A DNA stretch of 64,000 nt, taken from the NCBI RefSeq assembly GCF_003696215.1, contig NZ_RFFG01000028.1, forward strand, positions 1-64,000. The letters run 5' to 3'. The notes beneath the pieces were generated by a model. It was not told where the DNA came from and did not search any database. It saw only the letters and a program-made list of their open reading frames with translations. This document shows, piece by piece, positions 22,096 to 31,215 of this stretch (the first letter of the stretch is position 1; each line of letters starts with the position of its first letter). Origin of the DNA: Actinomadura harenae. GTDB lineage: Bacteria > Actinomycetota > Actinomycetes > Streptosporangiales > Streptosporangiaceae. The position numbers were made by a program, and so were the translations under genes.

Positions 22096-23298
22096 GTGCC
22101 GAGCACAGAACAGGCCGCGGATCGGGCGACCGGCCAGCAGGAGCCGTCGAAAAGCCGCTGGGCGGCGGTCGCCGCCGTGACTTTGGGGACGTTCCTGCTG
22201 GTCACCGCGGAACAAATTCCGATCGGCCTGCTGACGGCCGTGGGATCCGCGCTCTCGGTCTCCGAGGGGACGGCGGGGCTGATGGTGACGGTGCCCAGCC
22301 TGGTCGCCGCGGTCGCCGCGCCACTGGTACCGGTACTCGTCGGCGCGCTGGACCGGCGGCTGCTGCTTCTCGCCCTGATGGGGCTGATGACGGTCGCGAA
22401 CGTGGCCTCGGCCCTGGCGCCGAGCTTCGCCGTCCTCGTGGCATCGCGGGTTCTGGTCGGGGTCGCCGTCGGAGGGTTCTGGGCCGTCGCCAGCGGCCTG
22501 GCCGTCCGGCTCGTGGCACCCGCGAACGTGCCACGGGCCACGGCGGTCATCTTCGGCGGAGTCGGGGCCGCGAACGTGTTCGGCGTCCCGCTCGGCACAT
22601 TGCTCGGCGAGTTCTCCGGTTGGCGCATCGCCTTCGCGACGCTCAGCGCCCTCGCGCTCGTCACGCTGTTCGCGCTGCTGGCCGTTCTGCCGTCCCTGGC
22701 CGCCTCCCAGCCCGTCCGGCCGCGGTTGCTGGCCGAGCAGTTCCGCAACCCGGGCGTGCGCGTCGGGATCCTCGCGACGTTCCTCATCGTGACCGGCCAC
22801 TTCTCGGCCTACACCTTCGTGAGCCCGGCACTGCAGAAGCTCTCCGGCATCGACGAGGGACTCGTCGGCCCGCTGCTGTTCGGCTTCGGCCTTGCGGGTA
22901 TGGTCGGCAACTTCGTCGCCGGTGCCGCCCTGGCCCGCAACCCGTTCCGAACCGTCCTGACCATCACCGTGTCCCTGGCCGTGGCCATGCCGCTCTTCCT
23001 GCTCCTCGGTCGCGGACCGTTCGCCGGGGCCCTCCTGCTGATCGCCTGGGGCCTGGCCTTCGGCGGCGTGTCGGTCGGTCTCCAAACGGTGATGATCAGA
23101 GTCGCGCCGGAGGCCGTGGAAGCGGCCTCCTCCCTGTGGGTCGCGGTGTTCAACCTGTCGATCGGCCTCGGCGCACTGGTCGGCGGCGTCATCGTGGACT
23201 CACTCAGCCTCGGCGCCGTCCTGTGGCTCGGCGGCGCATGCGCGTTGGTGGCCGCCCTGGCGATCTGGACCGCACGCACCAACGAAAGCCTGCGATAA
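22096..23298 (+). CDS. MFS transporter (DHA1 / AraJ-like)
   Basis: A 400-residue protein with 12 membrane helices. Motif A is weak, but the DHA1 pattern is visible: TLGTFLLVTAEQIPIGLLTA in helix 1, ASRVLVGVAVGGFWAVASGL in helix 4 and FGVPLGTLLGEFSGWR (motif C region) in helix 5. Members export sugars, arabinose derivatives, chloramphenicol or other drugs. Start GTG 22096 has GAGGAGAGG upstream. Control by the divergent TetR gene is likely because of twin operators in the gap. Confidence 0.92.
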   Translation: MPSTEQAADRATGQQEPSKSRWAAVAAVTLGTFLLVTAEQIPIGLLTAVGSALSVSEGTAGLMVTVPSLVAAVAAPLVPVLVGALDRRLLLLALMGLMTVANVASALAPSFAVLVASRVLVGVAVGGFWAVASGLAVRLVAPANVPRATAVIFGGVGAANVFGVPLGTLLGEFSGWRIAFATLSALALVTLFALLAVLPSLAASQPVRPRLLAEQFRNPGVRVGILATFLIVTGHFSAYTFVSPALQKLSGIDEGLVGPLLFGFGLAGMVGNFVAGAALARNPFRTVLTITVSLAVAMPLFLLLGRGPFAGALLLIAWGLAFGGVSVGLQTVMIRVAPEAVEAASSLWVAVFNLSIGLGALVGGVIVDSLSLGAVLWLGGACALVAALAIWTARTNESLR

Positions 23299-23847
23299 CC
23301 CGCCGCTCACATCACCACTCAGGCCGCGCGCCCGTCCACGCAGATCGGGGCCTCCCCGTGGGGGTGCCTGGGCGTCCCCACTCGTCTGTTCCGGGCTCGC
23401 GCAGGGTGGGTGTGATGCGTTCGAGTGGGCCGAAAGGAGCGGCTCGGTCGGTCGGCGGGGTTCGGGTGCCTTTGCGTTGAGCGCTGTTGGGAGGCGCATT
23501 GGTGGGTATGGGGGTGCTTTTGCGAGGGCATTCTCGGTGGGGTGGGCGACACACCTGGGTGGTCTTTTCGCGGGTTGGTGCTGTGGTCGGGGCTGAGCTG
23601 GCATCCTTCTTGCCGGTGCGCTGAGTTCAGGGCTCACCGGGACGTCCGACATTGGCCAGTGTTCGGGCGGAATCGGGGGGCCCGGACGATCGCATCGGAC
23701 GGCCCGTCGCCGATAGCCTGCCGGTCATCGGTGCTCGGCAGGACCTCGTTGACCTGGACGGACTCGGACTCCATATCCCGCTTCTGAACCCCACTTGTGA
23801 TGCCGGCGCGCGGTTCGCCCGGCGCCCGATCTCGACGGCGGTATCCC
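23299..23847. other. 549-bp gap with a G/T-rich stretch, no convincing gene
   Basis: No frame here has recognisable motifs or the codon pattern of its neighbours. From about 23400 to 23640 the plus strand is strikingly rich in G and T and poor in A and C, with G-runs such as GGTGGGTATGGGGG near 23501. A transcription start for the next gene may lie near its end. Confidence 0.5.
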
Positions 23848-24516
23848 ATGGCCTTCATCCCCTCGGACCCCGCGGACCCCGACTTCGGGGCGGTCGACCC
23901 GAGCGCGCCTCCGCCCTTTGGCGTGTCGCACATGCTCGAGCCGGAGATCTCCCTTCCCGCCGATCCGTTCCGGCGTGAGGAGCCGTTCCTCTCCGGTCCA
24001 GGATTTCTCGGTGCGCCGGTTCCGCCACCTCGGCAGGCCGGGACGATGGATCTGCCGTCGTTTCCCACGGCGGCGATGCAGGCGCCGCGCAAGTCGCGGA
24101 GAACGCGTCGAACGGCGATGGTCGTCGCCGCCGGTGTGGCGGCGGCCGGTGTCGTGGGGGTCCTCGCGTGGTCCGCCGCCGACCCGGGCAAGAAGCCCGC
24201 CCGGCCCGGCCCGGTGACGCCGCGAGCCACGCTCGCCAGTGCGGCGCCGCCCGTGGTCTCGTCGCCTGAGCCGTCCGTCACGCCCACGACCGCTTCGCCC
24301 TCGCCAACGGGGCGTCCTTCGGCCGACGGGCAGCCTGCTCCAGGGACGGGTGGGGCCCACCCGACGTCCGGCCCGAAGCCGGGTGGGGGGCATCGGGCCG
24401 CTCCGCCTTCGCATCACGCGAGTCCGCCGCACACCACCCGGCCCAAGCCGAAGCCCACGACGCGGTTGTGTCCGGTGTACGACCATGGCGTCCTCGTGGC
24501 GTACCGGCCGTGCTGA
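23848..24516 (+). CDS. single-pass membrane protein with Pro-rich outer tail
   Basis: A 222-residue protein of unknown function. Residues 1-90 are acidic and Pro-rich with no known domain. A basic stop-transfer-like stretch (KSRRTRR) precedes one membrane helix at about residues 92-112 (AMVVAAGVAAAGVVGVLAWS). The outer part is a long Pro/Ser/Thr/His-rich linker of the wall-spanning type, and the end has two Cys in LCPVYDHGVLVAYRPC. The topology (N-terminus in, tail out) is inferred from charge. The ATG at 23848 was chosen because upstream codons read as low-complexity Arg-rich sequence. The secreted-protein gene 17 bp downstream may be a partner. Confidence 0.75.
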   Translation: MAFIPSDPADPDFGAVDPSAPPPFGVSHMLEPEISLPADPFRREEPFLSGPGFLGAPVPPPRQAGTMDLPSFPTAAMQAPRKSRRTRRTAMVVAAGVAAAGVVGVLAWSAADPGKKPARPGPVTPRATLASAAPPVVSSPEPSVTPTTASPSPTGRPSADGQPAPGTGGAHPTSGPKPGGGHRAAPPSHHASPPHTTRPKPKPTTRLCPVYDHGVLVAYRPC

Positions 24517-24533
24517 CATCAGATTGGACCTTG

Positions 24534-25586
24534 ATGACCAGAGCTCGAGCAGTGTTCGTCCCGCTGGCCGTCGCGGCGGTCACCGTCGCGCTCGCGTCCC
24601 CCGCGTCGGCGGTGGCGTGGCGGCCCGTCTGGTCGAAGCACGGACCGCAGCACACGACGCTGACCAGTGACTTCTCGCCGGTCAGCGTGCTGCTCAAGAC
24701 GCATGTGAAGTCCAGCGCCAAGGCTCCGTGGACCAAGGGCGTCGAGGCGTGGGTCACCGGGCCGGGCGGCTGGAAGCGGAGCCTGTCGCTGAAGCTGTGG
24801 AAGGGGCAGCACCACGCCGACGGCGACTGGTCGAACTGGCTGTCGCTGCCGCCGCAGACTCCGGCGGGGAACTACAGCGTCGGGTTCCTGGCGACGAGCA
24901 ACAAGGGGCAGAAGGCATGGCGTGGCGGCGCGGCGTCCTTCAGCGTCGGCAAGGTCGCCCATGCGCCGCTCACCCTCCTGCCGGGCAGTCCGGTGAAGAT
25001 GACCACGACGGGACGGGACGTCACCGCGCGGTTCTTCTCCCCGACGCATTCCACCGCCGCGTACACGACGGTCACCGGTCCGAACGGTAAGACGTTCACG
25101 GCCGGGTTCAGCCTGGTCTCGGGGAACGTGGACTACGGCATGTGGCAGGCGAACGTGCAACTGCCCACCACGTCCGCTCCCGGTGCGTGGAAGGTGCGCA
25201 CCGCCTATGCGACCGCGCCGGGGAGCGGGTGGCTCAACGGGCCCGCGGCGTCCTTCAACCTTCGGCAGTTGTCGGGGTACACCGTCACGGCCAAGCCCAC
25301 CACGATCAAGCGTGGGAGCCCGGTGGTGTTGTCGGGACGGCTCACCGGCCGCCTGCCCAACGGCACGTACGGCGGTCTCGCCAAGCGCAGGCTTCAGCTG
25401 ATGTTCCGCTGGAACGCCGGCGGCGCGTCCCCGCAGAAGATCAACAGCGTCACGACCGACGCCAAGGGCGGCTTCCGCCTGTCCGGGTACGCGGTGCGTC
25501 CGGGCTGGATGTGGCTCACCTGGGCCGGTGACTCCCTCTACCAGCCCGGCACCAGCCGCGGATTCTGGATCACCATCAAGAAGTGA
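24534..25586 (+). CDS. secreted protein with Ig-like / beta-sandwich repeats, function unknown
   Basis: A 350-residue exported protein. Residues 1-27 are a Sec signal peptide with an Ala-rich core ending ASPASA. The rest is Gly/Ser/Thr/Trp-rich and beta-predicted: paired WVTGPGGWKRSLSLKLW and YTTVTGPNGKTFTAGF segments look like two related domains. A C-terminal domain with PTTIKRGSPVVLSGRL and GYAVRPGWMWLTWAGD resembles the Ig-like modules seen in actinomycete secreted proteins. No catalytic motif is visible. It follows the membrane-anchored Pro-rich gene closely, so the two may form an operon. Confidence 0.8.
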   Translation: MTRARAVFVPLAVAAVTVALASPASAVAWRPVWSKHGPQHTTLTSDFSPVSVLLKTHVKSSAKAPWTKGVEAWVTGPGGWKRSLSLKLWKGQHHADGDWSNWLSLPPQTPAGNYSVGFLATSNKGQKAWRGGAASFSVGKVAHAPLTLLPGSPVKMTTTGRDVTARFFSPTHSTAAYTTVTGPNGKTFTAGFSLVSGNVDYGMWQANVQLPTTSAPGAWKVRTAYATAPGSGWLNGPAASFNLRQLSGYTVTAKPTTIKRGSPVVLSGRLTGRLPNGTYGGLAKRRLQLMFRWNAGGASPQKINSVTTDAKGGFRLSGYAVRPGWMWLTWAGDSLYQPGTSRGFWITIKK

Positions 25587-25600
25587 CCCGGACGCCCCTT

Positions 25601-25623
25601 CCCCGGCTCGCTCGCGGCCGGGG
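25601..25623. terminator. hairpin between convergent genes
   Basis: CCCCGGC (25601-25607) and GCCGGGG (25617-25623) pair around a 9-nt loop, between the stops of the secreted-protein gene and the leftward phosphotransferase gene. There is no T-run, so it is only a probable bidirectional terminator. Confidence 0.4.
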
Positions 25624-25713
25624 GCTCGGTGGGAGGGGTGTTCGTTTCGGGGATCCCCTCGCGCACGGCGACGCGGCCCAGAGGGGAGAGCCACGCGCGG
25701 GGCTGGAGCGGTC

Positions 25714-26472
25714 TCAGTGGGTCAGGGCCAGGCGGGTGAGGACGGCGGACAGGCCTGCGTCGCGCATGGCCGGGTCGTTGGTGGTGAGGCCGCGGGTGAC
25801 CTCGTACCAAGGGCCGAGTTTGTGCCAGAGGAGGCCGCGGGCGCGCAGGTCGGGGGTCACGCCGTAGGCGGTGGCCAGGGCTTCGGCGAAAGCGGGCGGG
25901 GTGCCGTGGAGGGTCCAGGAGAGGTCGAGGGCGGGGTCTCCGGCCTGCGCGTCGCCGAAGTCGATGACGCCGGAGAGGCGGCCGTCCGACACGAGGACGT
26001 GTTCGGGGCCGAGGTCGCCGTGGACGACGATGTCGGCGATGCCGGTGTCGAGGGCGTCCAGCAGTGACGCGCCGTCCGCGCGGGCGGAGTCGGGCAGGAG
26101 CGGGAGGACGCGGTCACGGAAGAGGGCGAGGTCGTCGGCGAACTCGTCGCGGGTGTCGCGCAGGCCGTGGGCGGTGGCGTCATGGACGTCGGTGTCGTGG
26201 AGGGCGCGGAGGAACAGGCCCAGGGCGTGGCCGTGCCCGGCGTCCGGTGACTCCAGCGGGACGCCGGGCACCAGGCGGTGCCGGACGATCAGGGGGTCGG
26301 AGGACGCGAGTTCCGGTACGGGCACCGCGAGGGGAAGGCGTGGGGCGAGCCAGGGCATGAGCCGGATCTCGGCCAGCAGGCGCGGGTGGACGTCCGGGCG
26401 GCGCGGGACGCGCACGACCCAGCCGTCCTCGAGCGTCGCCCTGCTGTCCCAGCCCCCGTCGAAGTCGTTCAT
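25714..26472 (-). CDS. aminoglycoside/macrolide phosphotransferase family protein
   Basis: A 252-residue APH-fold kinase. The catalytic loop is IVVHGDLGPEHVLVSDGR (residues 147-164) and the metal-binding DFG-like site is VIDFGDAQAGDPALDLSW. The N-terminal lobe is short and begins with GGWDSRATLEDGWVVRVPRR, where the adenine-binding strands are expected. The family phosphorylates aminoglycosides, macrolides or metabolites such as homoserine and choline. The macrolide Mph-like subgroup fits best, but resistance cannot be claimed from sequence. It is followed 12 bp away by an MFS pump gene on the same strand upstream, so the pair may be an operon. Confidence 0.88.
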   Translation of the reverse strand: MNDFDGGWDSRATLEDGWVVRVPRRPDVHPRLLAEIRLMPWLAPRLPLAVPVPELASSDPLIVRHRLVPGVPLESPDAGHGHALGLFLRALHDTDVHDATAHGLRDTRDEFADDLALFRDRVLPLLPDSARADGASLLDALDTGIADIVVHGDLGPEHVLVSDGRLSGVIDFGDAQAGDPALDLSWTLHGTPPAFAEALATAYGVTPDLRARGLLWHKLGPWYEVTRGLTTNDPAMRDAGLSAVLTRLALTH

Positions 26473-26484
26473 GATCCAAGTAGA

Positions 26485-27738
26485 TCACTGGGGTTGCAGG
26501 CCCGGGCGGCCGAGCTTGGAGCCGCGCATGCGCATGGAGCGGTTGAACGTCGTGGTCAGGGCGATGGCGAGGGTGAGCAGCGACAGCAGGAGGACGGCCT
26601 CGCGCGGGTCGGTCACCGACAGGAGGGAGCCGCCGAGGAGCTGTCCGATCGGCATGGATCCCCAGCCGACGAGCAGGGCGACGCTCTTCACGCGGCCGAG
26701 GAGGTGGTCGGGGACGACCCTGTACTGGTAGCCGACGACCACGACGTTCCAGATCGGGCTGACGGCGGCCATGCAGGCGATGATCGCGGCCACCTCGTAC
26801 GGGCTGGTCGCGAGGGCGAGGAGCGGCGCGGTCGCGGCCCACACCCAGGCGGTCCCGATGGCGACGGCCCGGGAGGACATCAGGTCCTGGACGCGCGGGG
26901 CGGCGAGGGCGCCGGCGAGTCCGCCGACGCCGAAGCAGCCGAGGATCAGGCCCGTCCCGGCGCTGCCCGCGCCGAGGTCCCTGGACAGGACGATCAGCGT
27001 GAGGATGAGGGCCTGGAACATCAGGTTGACGGCGGACGTCAGCGCGACGCTCATCCGGACGAACGGCTCGTTCCACAGCCAGCGCAGGCCGGTGCGGATC
27101 TCGTCGTACAGGCCGCCCGCCCATGAGCGTCCGGACGCGTCCGGCTCCGGCGCGGGGCGGCGTTCGGTGCGGATGCCGACGACGGTGGCGAGCGAGACCA
27201 GGTAGGACGCGGCGTCGGCGACGAAGGGAAGGGCGTGGCCGAGGCCGAAGAGCAGTCCGCCGAGCGGGGATCCGGTGAGGGCGGCGCTGCGGCTCTTGGC
27301 CTCCTGACGGGCGAGGGCCTCGGTGAGGCGTTCGGACGGCACGAGCGCCGGGAGCAGGGCGCGTTGCGAGACGCTGAAGAACACGAAGCAGGAGCCGGAG
27401 ACGAATCCGGTGGCGAGGACGTGCGGGAACGTGACCGCGTGCAGGGCGAACGCGACGGCCAGGCTTCCGAGCGCGGCGAACTGGCCGATCTCGCAGAAGA
27501 GCATGACGCGGCGGCGGTCCCAGCGGTCCACGAGGGCACCGGCGGGCAGGTAGAACAGGACGTACGGGAGGGTTCCGGCGAAGCCGGAGATCCCGGCCTT
27601 GGCCGGGGAGCCGGTGAGCGCCAGGACCAGCAGCGGGAACGCCACCGAGGTCATCCGGGTGCCGACCTCGGAGAAGGTCTGCCCCGTCCAGAGCAGGACG
27701 AAGTTCCGGTTTCGCCAGAGTGACTCTTTTCCCCGCAT
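26485..27738 (-). CDS. MFS transporter (EntS-like)
   Basis: A 417-residue 12-helix transporter (a TTG at 27774 would add 12 residues). RNRNFVLLWTGQTFSEVGTR at the start and WDRRRVMLFCEIGQ (motif A after helix 2) are typical of the enterobactin-exporter/macrolide-efflux MFS group, as is ALVPSERLTEALAR in the centre. Substrates in this group are siderophores or macrolides. It lies upstream of the phosphotransferase gene with only 12 bp between them. A kinase-plus-pump pair of this kind could handle one antibiotic-like molecule, which is only an inference. Confidence 0.88.
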   Translation of the reverse strand: MRGKESLWRNRNFVLLWTGQTFSEVGTRMTSVAFPLLVLALTGSPAKAGISGFAGTLPYVLFYLPAGALVDRWDRRRVMLFCEIGQFAALGSLAVAFALHAVTFPHVLATGFVSGSCFVFFSVSQRALLPALVPSERLTEALARQEAKSRSAALTGSPLGGLLFGLGHALPFVADAASYLVSLATVVGIRTERRPAPEPDASGRSWAGGLYDEIRTGLRWLWNEPFVRMSVALTSAVNLMFQALILTLIVLSRDLGAGSAGTGLILGCFGVGGLAGALAAPRVQDLMSSRAVAIGTAWVWAATAPLLALATSPYEVAAIIACMAAVSPIWNVVVVGYQYRVVPDHLLGRVKSVALLVGWGSMPIGQLLGGSLLSVTDPREAVLLLSLLTLAIALTTTFNRSMRMRGSKLGRPGLQPQ

Positions 27739-27799
27739 TCCACCAAGATCACCCGGTCGCGCGGAGCCCGTCAAGGCTCGCCGCCGCCACCTGCCGGTT

Positions 27800-28864
27800 T
27801 CACGGCGACGGCGGCTCGAGCACCCCGGTCCGCTGGAAGCCCTCCAACGCCTTCGTCCACGGCTCGATCGCGATGCCCTTCTCGTCGAGCCACGCGTCGC
27901 TCCAGTACGTGGTGGGGTACAGGTCGCCGTCGTCGCAGATCAGCGTGGCGATGGCGCCCCGCCTGCCGTCCCGGACGAACTGCGCCACGAGCTGTAGCGC
28001 GCCCCAGAGGTTCGTGCCGGTGGACGCCCCGGCGCGCAGGCCGGTCGTCCCGCACAGGAAGCGCATGGCGGCGAGGCTCGCGGCGTCCGGGACGGGCATC
28101 ACGACGTCCACCACGGACGCGTCGAAGCCCGGCTCGACGCGCGGACGCCCGATGCCCTCGATCCGGGACGGCATCCCGGTCGTGTAGTCGTCGGCGCCGT
28201 AGGCCCAGCCGGGGAAGTACGCCGAGTTCTCCGGGTCCACGACCGCGAGGCGGGGCCGCGTCTCCCCGGAGATGTCGGCGATGCGGCGTCCGATCGCGGT
28301 GGCGGTGCCGCCGCTGCCCGCTCCGACCACGATCCAGTCGGGGACGACCGGGAGGCGTTCGAACAGGACATGTCCGATGTCGTCCTCGCCGCCCGCGCTC
28401 GCCGCGATGGCGTCGGCGGAAGCCGCCAGGTAGTTCATGTAGTGGCCGCCGCGCTGTTCCGCGAGCCGTTCGGCCTCGTCGTAGATGGCGAGCGGCGGGT
28501 GGACGAGATGGACCGTCCCGCCGAGGTCCTCGATCCGCGCGATCTTCTCGGGGGCGGAGCGGCGCGGCATGACCGCGGCGAAGGGGTGTCCCAGCAGGCG
28601 GGCGACGTACGCCTGCGCGACGGCCGCGTTCCCGCCGGTCGCCTCGACGACCGTCGCGCCCGGGGCGAGCGCGCCACGGCGCAGGGCGTCCCGGAACAGG
28701 GCGCGCGCGAGGCGGTGCTTCAGGCTTCCGGTCGGGTGGGTGGACTCGTCCAGCAGGTACAGGTCAACGCCCCACTCGGGCGGCAGCGGGAACCGGCGGA
28801 GGACGCCGGTGACCGCCTTGTGGTCGGCGGCGTCGGCGTCCAGGAGACGGAGGTAGTCGATCAT
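27800..28864 (-). CDS. PLP-dependent cysteine synthase family protein
   Basis: A 354-residue fold-type II PLP enzyme. The PLP lysine is in ESTHPTGSLKHRLARAL near residue 45. The phosphate/substrate loop is VVEATGGNAAVAQAY near 72, replacing the TSGNTG of true cysteine synthases, and the second phosphate loop is VVGAGSGGTATAIG near 185. The altered TGGN loop suggests a specialised beta-elimination or replacement substrate rather than O-acetylserine. The ATG at 28864 is the best in-frame start; farther starts have no family sequence. It is divergent from an MBL-fold hydrolase. Confidence 0.88.
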   Translation of the reverse strand: MIDYLRLLDADAADHKAVTGVLRRFPLPPEWGVDLYLLDESTHPTGSLKHRLARALFRDALRRGALAPGATVVEATGGNAAVAQAYVARLLGHPFAAVMPRRSAPEKIARIEDLGGTVHLVHPPLAIYDEAERLAEQRGGHYMNYLAASADAIAASAGGEDDIGHVLFERLPVVPDWIVVGAGSGGTATAIGRRIADISGETRPRLAVVDPENSAYFPGWAYGADDYTTGMPSRIEGIGRPRVEPGFDASVVDVVMPVPDAASLAAMRFLCGTTGLRAGASTGTNLWGALQLVAQFVRDGRRGAIATLICDDGDLYPTTYWSDAWLDEKGIAIEPWTKALEGFQRTGVLEPPSP

Positions 28865-28949
28865 CCGGACGACGGTACCCGCCGGTGAGCGCGCGTTCGA
28901 GTGCGAGAGCGACTGCTCGGCCGGGCCGCCGGAAAGTAGTTTGGCGACC

Positions 28950-29588
28950 ATGAAGATGATCAAGTACGGGCACGCGTGCGTCCGCCTGGAGAAGAGCGGC
29001 CGGGCGCTGGTGATCGACCCCGGGGTGCTGACGCCCGAGACCGAGGCGACCGAGGGCGTGGAGGCGGTGCTCATCACGCACGAGCACTTCGACCACTACC
29101 ACCTCGACAACCTGCGGAGCGTCCCCGCGATCTACACCTGTCCCGGCGTCGCACGGATGCTGGACCAGGCGGACGACCTCGGCGAACTCGACCGCGACCG
29201 CGTCCATGTCGTCCAGGACGGCGACACGTTCGAGGCGGCCGGGTTCCGGGTCCGCGTCGTCGGCGAGAAGCACCATCACAGCCACGTCGACTTCCCGCCC
29301 TGCGACAACGTCGGGTTCCTCCTGGACGACGAGGTGTTCCATCCCGGCGACGCGCTGACCGTGGTGGACGTTCCGACGCTGCTGTTCGCCGGGCAGGCGC
29401 CGTGGCTGACCGTCCCGATGATGTCGGAGTACGTGCGGGCGGTCGGCGCGGAGCGGGCGTTCGCGGTCCACGACGGGCTGGTGAACGACATCGGGCTGCA
29501 GGTGCTCGACGACGTGCTGGCGATGGAGGCCGACCGGGCGGGCCGGGAGATCCGGCGTCCCGCTCTCGGGGAGGTCGTAGAACTGTGA
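28950..29588 (+). CDS. MBL-fold metal-dependent hydrolase (UlaG-like)
   Basis: A 212-residue metallo-beta-lactamase-fold protein. It opens IKYGHACVRLE, an MBL start seen in the UlaG/YtkL type, and has the zinc motif THEHFDHYHLDN near residue 45. Further metal ligands are HHHSHVDFP near 110, HPGDAL near 132 and VHDG near 178. Function in such enzymes ranges from lactone to phosphodiester hydrolysis. GGAAAG lies upstream at longer spacing and a TTG at 28941 is an alternative start. It ends 63 bp before a carboxylesterase gene. Confidence 0.85.
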   Translation: MKMIKYGHACVRLEKSGRALVIDPGVLTPETEATEGVEAVLITHEHFDHYHLDNLRSVPAIYTCPGVARMLDQADDLGELDRDRVHVVQDGDTFEAAGFRVRVVGEKHHHSHVDFPPCDNVGFLLDDEVFHPGDALTVVDVPTLLFAGQAPWLTVPMMSEYVRAVGAERAFAVHDGLVNDIGLQVLDDVLAMEADRAGREIRRPALGEVVEL

Positions 29589-29651
29589 CTCTGGGGAAGC
29601 TTGGGACAGTTGCGGGCTCCCCACGGCCTGACCTTGGGGAACGCTCCTCTC

Positions 29652-31085
29652 ATGAGCAGTGCGGAAAGGGACCTCCAGGCCGGGCGGATCCTCGGGGCCT
29701 GGCGTGGCGGGGCGGCGGGGTTCCTCGGCATCCCGTACGGGCGACCGCTCACCGGTGAGGCGCGGTTCGCCCCGCCCGACACGGACGTGGGCTGGGAGGG
29801 GGTCTTCGACGCGACGGCGTTCGGGCCGTCGCCGCCGCAGGCCCCCGCCCCGCCCGTCCCGGAGGGCGCGGACCCCGACGACTACCTGCGGATCAACGTC
29901 TGGACGCCCGACCCCGACGCGTCCGGCCTGCCGGTGATCGTGTACTTCCACGGCGGCGGGTACGTGACGGGGTCGTCCGCCGACCCGTCCTTCGACGGGA
30001 CGGCCCTCGCGCGGGACGAGAACCTCGTGATCGTCTCGATGAACCACCGCCTCGGCATGGACGGGTTCGCCCTGGTGGACGGCGCCCCCGCGAACCGCGG
30101 GCTGCTCGACCAGGCGGCGGCGCTGCGCTGGGTGCGCGACAACGTCGCCGCGTTCGGCGGCGACCCCGGGAACGTGACCCTGTACGGGCAGTCGGCGGGC
30201 GCGGGATGCGTCGCGGCGCTGGTCACGATGCCGTGGATGCGCGGACTGTTCCGGCGGGTGATCCTGAGCAGCCTGCCGAACGCCTACCAGTCCCCCGAAC
30301 GCGCCCGGCAGGTCGCGTCGGACGTCGCGACCCGCGCCGGGACGCGCCCGACCGCCGCCGACCTCGCGCGCGTCCCCGTGGACGTCCTGGTCACGGCGGT
30401 CGCGGAGGGGCTGGCGCGGAACGGCCCGGCCCCGGTCGTGGACGGCGAGGTGCTGCTCACCGACCCGTGGACGGCGTTCGGCGACGGCCTGCTCGACGAC
30501 GTCCCGATGATGATCGGCCACACCGCCGACGAGTACCGCCTGTTCGTCGCCCGCGGGGGCCTGCTCGGCCGCGTCTCCACCGTCGAGGCCGACCACGCGC
30601 TGAAGGCGCTCGCGCCGGGCAGCCCCGACGCCTACCGGACGGCCTATCCCGACGCGTCCTGCGAGGAGTTGTACGACCTGGTCGTCGGCGACGCCCTGTT
30701 CCGCATGGGGACCTACCGGCTCGCCGAACTGCACGAGGGCACGACGTTCCTGTACGAGCTGACGTTCACGGTCCCGGCGTACGGCGGGCGGCTCGGCGCG
30801 CCGCACAGCTCCGACCTTCCGCTCGTGTTCGACGTGTTCGACGAGGGCGTGGGGGCCGAGCTGTACGGGGGCGACCCGTCCGCCGAGGCGCGGGAGCTGG
30901 GCGTGGAGATGCGCCGGGCCTGGGGCGACTTCGCCCGCGGCGGCGATCCGGGCTGGCTCCCGTTCGACCAGGACCGGCGGCTGACCCGGGTCTTCGACGA
31001 CCAGCTCTCGGAGGTCCGGTATCCGGAGGAGGCGTCGCGCCGGATCTGGGCCGAGCACCGCTTCGGGCCGCTTCCCGCGATCTAG
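29652..31085 (+). CDS. type B carboxylesterase/lipase family enzyme
   Basis: A 477-residue alpha/beta hydrolase of the carboxylesterase type B family. The oxyanion-hole motif is YFHGGGYVTGSSADP near residue 103. The nucleophile is Ser in NVTLYGQSAGAGCVAAL (G-Q-S-A-G) near 180. The acid and His lie in the later half, with GAPHSSDLPLVF matching the His region. It hydrolyses carboxylic esters and has no signal peptide. ATG 29652 leaves 63 bp from the MBL gene, so the two could be co-transcribed. Confidence 0.92.
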   Translation: MSSAERDLQAGRILGAWRGGAAGFLGIPYGRPLTGEARFAPPDTDVGWEGVFDATAFGPSPPQAPAPPVPEGADPDDYLRINVWTPDPDASGLPVIVYFHGGGYVTGSSADPSFDGTALARDENLVIVSMNHRLGMDGFALVDGAPANRGLLDQAAALRWVRDNVAAFGGDPGNVTLYGQSAGAGCVAALVTMPWMRGLFRRVILSSLPNAYQSPERARQVASDVATRAGTRPTAADLARVPVDVLVTAVAEGLARNGPAPVVDGEVLLTDPWTAFGDGLLDDVPMMIGHTADEYRLFVARGGLLGRVSTVEADHALKALAPGSPDAYRTAYPDASCEELYDLVVGDALFRMGTYRLAELHEGTTFLYELTFTVPAYGGRLGAPHSSDLPLVFDVFDEGVGAELYGGDPSAEARELGVEMRRAWGDFARGGDPGWLPFDQDRRLTRVFDDQLSEVRYPEEASRRIWAEHRFGPLPAI

Positions 31086-31215
31086 GCCTTGTCGGGTCGC
31101 GGTGCGCCTGCGGTGGTTCGCGAACATGACGGGCAGATCGCCGTTACTTGACCTTCCTCCGAGCACGTCCGGGTATCTCCAGGCGGGAAGCGGACCTCGG
31201 AGAGGGAGGTAGCCA

